This document shows, piece by piece, positions 41,263-42,533 of a stretch of 42,533 nucleotides of DNA. The notes under the pieces were generated by a model. It ran no database searches, was not told the origin of the DNA, and worked only from the letters and a program-made list of their open reading frames with translations. The DNA comes from a virus. Within the stretch, counting starts at the first letter, position 1. The number at the start of each line of letters is the position of its first letter. The position numbers and the translations under genes were made by a program. The stretch is from IMG/VR virus record IMGVR_UViG_3300037507_002052, positions 1 through 42,533 of that record; one strand, written 5' to 3'.

Positions 41263-41278
41263 GGATTGTGCAATTGCG

Positions 41279-42533
41279 ATGTCGATGATTGATTCGTATT
41301 CGATAGTCGTACAAAGCCCGGCACCGTATTCGGTGAACGTAGTGTCTGGGCCGATCGTGCAGTCGAGTTTCGACGGGCAGTATTTGTCGTTGCTCGGCAT
41401 CCCGGCGACGTTTGCTCCGTCTGCTCACTCGCACAGCATGCTCGACGTGACCGGACTTCAAGCGGCTCTCGATGGCAAGGCAACGCCCGCCAGTGTGTCG
41501 GCAGCGGTGGCGGCTTTAGTTAATTCGGCTCCCTCAACGCTGGACACGCTCAAGGAACTTGCCGACGCCTTAGGAAGCGATCCAAATTTTGCGACGACGA
41601 TGGCCACGGCATTAGCCGGAAAGGCTCCCCTGTCGCACACGCACAACGTATCCGACGTTACCGGGCTCGGTACGCTTGCAACGCAATCCGGCACGTTTAG
41701 CGGCACTTCAAGCGGCACGAACACCGGCGACCAGGACTTGAGCGGTCTGTTGGTCAAGGCGAGCAACCTGAGCGACCTAACCGACGCAGCAACGGCACGC
41801 ACAAATCTTGGGTTGGGGTCTGGCAATACGCCGACGTTCCTTGCTCTCGCTCTTTCTGGTCAATCGCTGACTGGATCGCAAGCTACATCTTTAATTGATG
41901 CATCGGCTACCTGGAACACAACCGGCATTCCGACGCTCATCAAGGCGAATGTGGTTGACACTGCTTCGTCGTCCAGTTCGCTGCTGATGGATTTGCAGGT
42001 GGGTGGAAGTAGTGTATTTAGAGTTGGTAAAAACGGTAGGGTCAATTTTCTTTCTAACGCAGGGCTAGGGTCCGCCCCAACGATAGCAATTGGAACAAGT
42101 GGATTTTACGGAGAAGCAAACAATTCTATTTTTATCACAGTTGGCGGAACCTACCGAGGCAAGTTAGGTGCAACAGGATTTGCATTAGGTAGTTCCAATT
42201 CGCTTCAATGGGAAAACAGTACACCAGATAGCTCATCCGATTTGTTTTTGCTTAGGGACGCAGCAGATACCTTGGCCCAGAGACGTTCCACAAACGCCCA
42301 GACGTTCCGCATCTACAACACTTTTAGCGATGCCTCGAACTACGAACGCGGCAAGCTCGAATGGTCTAGCAACGTCTTCAGGATTGGCACAGAGAAGGCA
42401 GGCACTGGCAGTGCTAGGGCACTTGAGTTGCAGACGGATGGGACGACGCGGCTGACGATAGATACAAGCGGTAAAATGCTCGTCAATGTCGCTTCTAGCT
42501 TTGCACACACGCACATAAAAGCTAATTCCGGCG
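41279..42533 (+). CDS. Tail fibre-like protein, cut by the window end
   Basis: From ATG 41279 the frame stays open to the last base (418 codons seen), with AAGGA at 41261-41265. The N-terminal ~190 residues show fibre motifs: HSHSMLDVTGLQAALDGKAT, SHTHNVSDVTGLGTLATQSG and SNLSDLTDAATARTNLGLGS, typical of tail-fibre shafts. Further on are repeated beta-rich stretches (GTEKAGTGSARALELQTDGT). Such fibres bind host receptors. The 3' end, and perhaps a chaperone or peptidase tip, lie outside the window. Confidence 0.8.
   Translation, partial: MSMIDSYSIVVQSPAPYSVNVVSGPIVQSSFDGQYLSLLGIPATFAPSAHSHSMLDVTGLQAALDGKATPASVSAAVAALVNSAPSTLDTLKELADALGSDPNFATTMATALAGKAPLSHTHNVSDVTGLGTLATQSGTFSGTSSGTNTGDQDLSGLLVKASNLSDLTDAATARTNLGLGSGNTPTFLALALSGQSLTGSQATSLIDASATWNTTGIPTLIKANVVDTASSSSSLLMDLQVGGSSVFRVGKNGRVNFLSNAGLGSAPTIAIGTSGFYGEANNSIFITVGGTYRGKLGATGFALGSSNSLQWENSTPDSSSDLFLLRDAADTLAQRRSTNAQTFRIYNTFSDASNYERGKLEWSSNVFRIGTEKAGTGSARALELQTDGTTRLTIDTSGKMLVNVASSFAHTHIKANSG

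Noticed and set aside
42518-42533. Direct circular join of window end to window start
   Set aside because: Joining them would end the fibre frame after about 20 more codons and in a different frame from the 1-96 fragment. The window is probably not the whole genome, so no join was assumed.

Overview
The window looks like the larger part of a temperate, tailed, double-stranded DNA bacteriophage genome. One long block of head, portal and tail genes on the + strand is followed by an integrase on the - strand. After that comes a second + strand block of recombination, replication and lysis or host-interaction genes, ending in a tail-fibre-like gene that runs off the window. Genes are packed tightly, mostly with ATGA or 1-8 bp overlaps. 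I see a tail tube and a tape-measure candidate but no contractile sheath, which suggests a siphovirus-like particle. The host cannot be read directly. The phage-carried CsrA-like gene and the style of the integrase would fit a Planctomycetota-like or other Gram-negative host, but that is a guess.

Layout. 1-4.3 kb: small terminase, three putative virion proteins and the large terminase. 4.3-7.7 kb: Mu-I-like protease/scaffold, lambda-D-like decoration protein, E-like major capsid protein and a gp36-like neck protein. 7.7-14.4 kb: virion morphogenesis protein, tail-end proteins, tail tube, a proline-rich tape-measure candidate, a large tail protein, and a chaperone-like gene with a probable programmed -1 frameshift on an A9 run. 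14.4-24.5 kb: a displaced portal/MuF module. Its first gene is a 2353-residue fusion of a portal protein with a DarB-like adenine methyltransferase and a Snf2-type helicase. It is followed by a zeta-toxin-like P-loop protein and a MuF protein. 24.5-28.2 kb: two large structural proteins of unknown role.

28.2-29.6 kb is the lysogeny module: a tyrosine integrase, a 62-bp copy of the 3' half of tRNA-Ser(GCU) that is probably the attachment core, and an excisionase-like HTH gene with a good promoter. 29.7-38.2 kb is the early block: a CsrA-like regulator, YqaJ exonuclease, Bet annealing protein, an HNH-helicase fusion, a replication protein whose gene contains iteron-like repeats, RusA and small DNA-binding proteins, with two strong hairpin/T-run elements. 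38.3-41.3 kb holds small membrane proteins, a papain-like cysteine protease and two membrane-anchored thioredoxin-fold proteins, where a lysis cassette would be expected. From 41.3 kb to the end is a tail-fibre-like gene.

How they fit together: terminase, portal, capsid and protease package DNA. The portal-fused methyltransferase/helicase and the zeta-like protein could travel in the particle and protect or condition the incoming genome. Integrase and the HTH protein would control integration at tRNA-Ser. YqaJ, Bet and RusA form a recombination pathway, and CsrA is translationally coupled to its start. Phage genes lie on both sides of the tRNA fragment, so the window looks like a free or circular phage genome (attP) rather than an integrated prophage. 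All calls come from reading the sequence; no database search was run.
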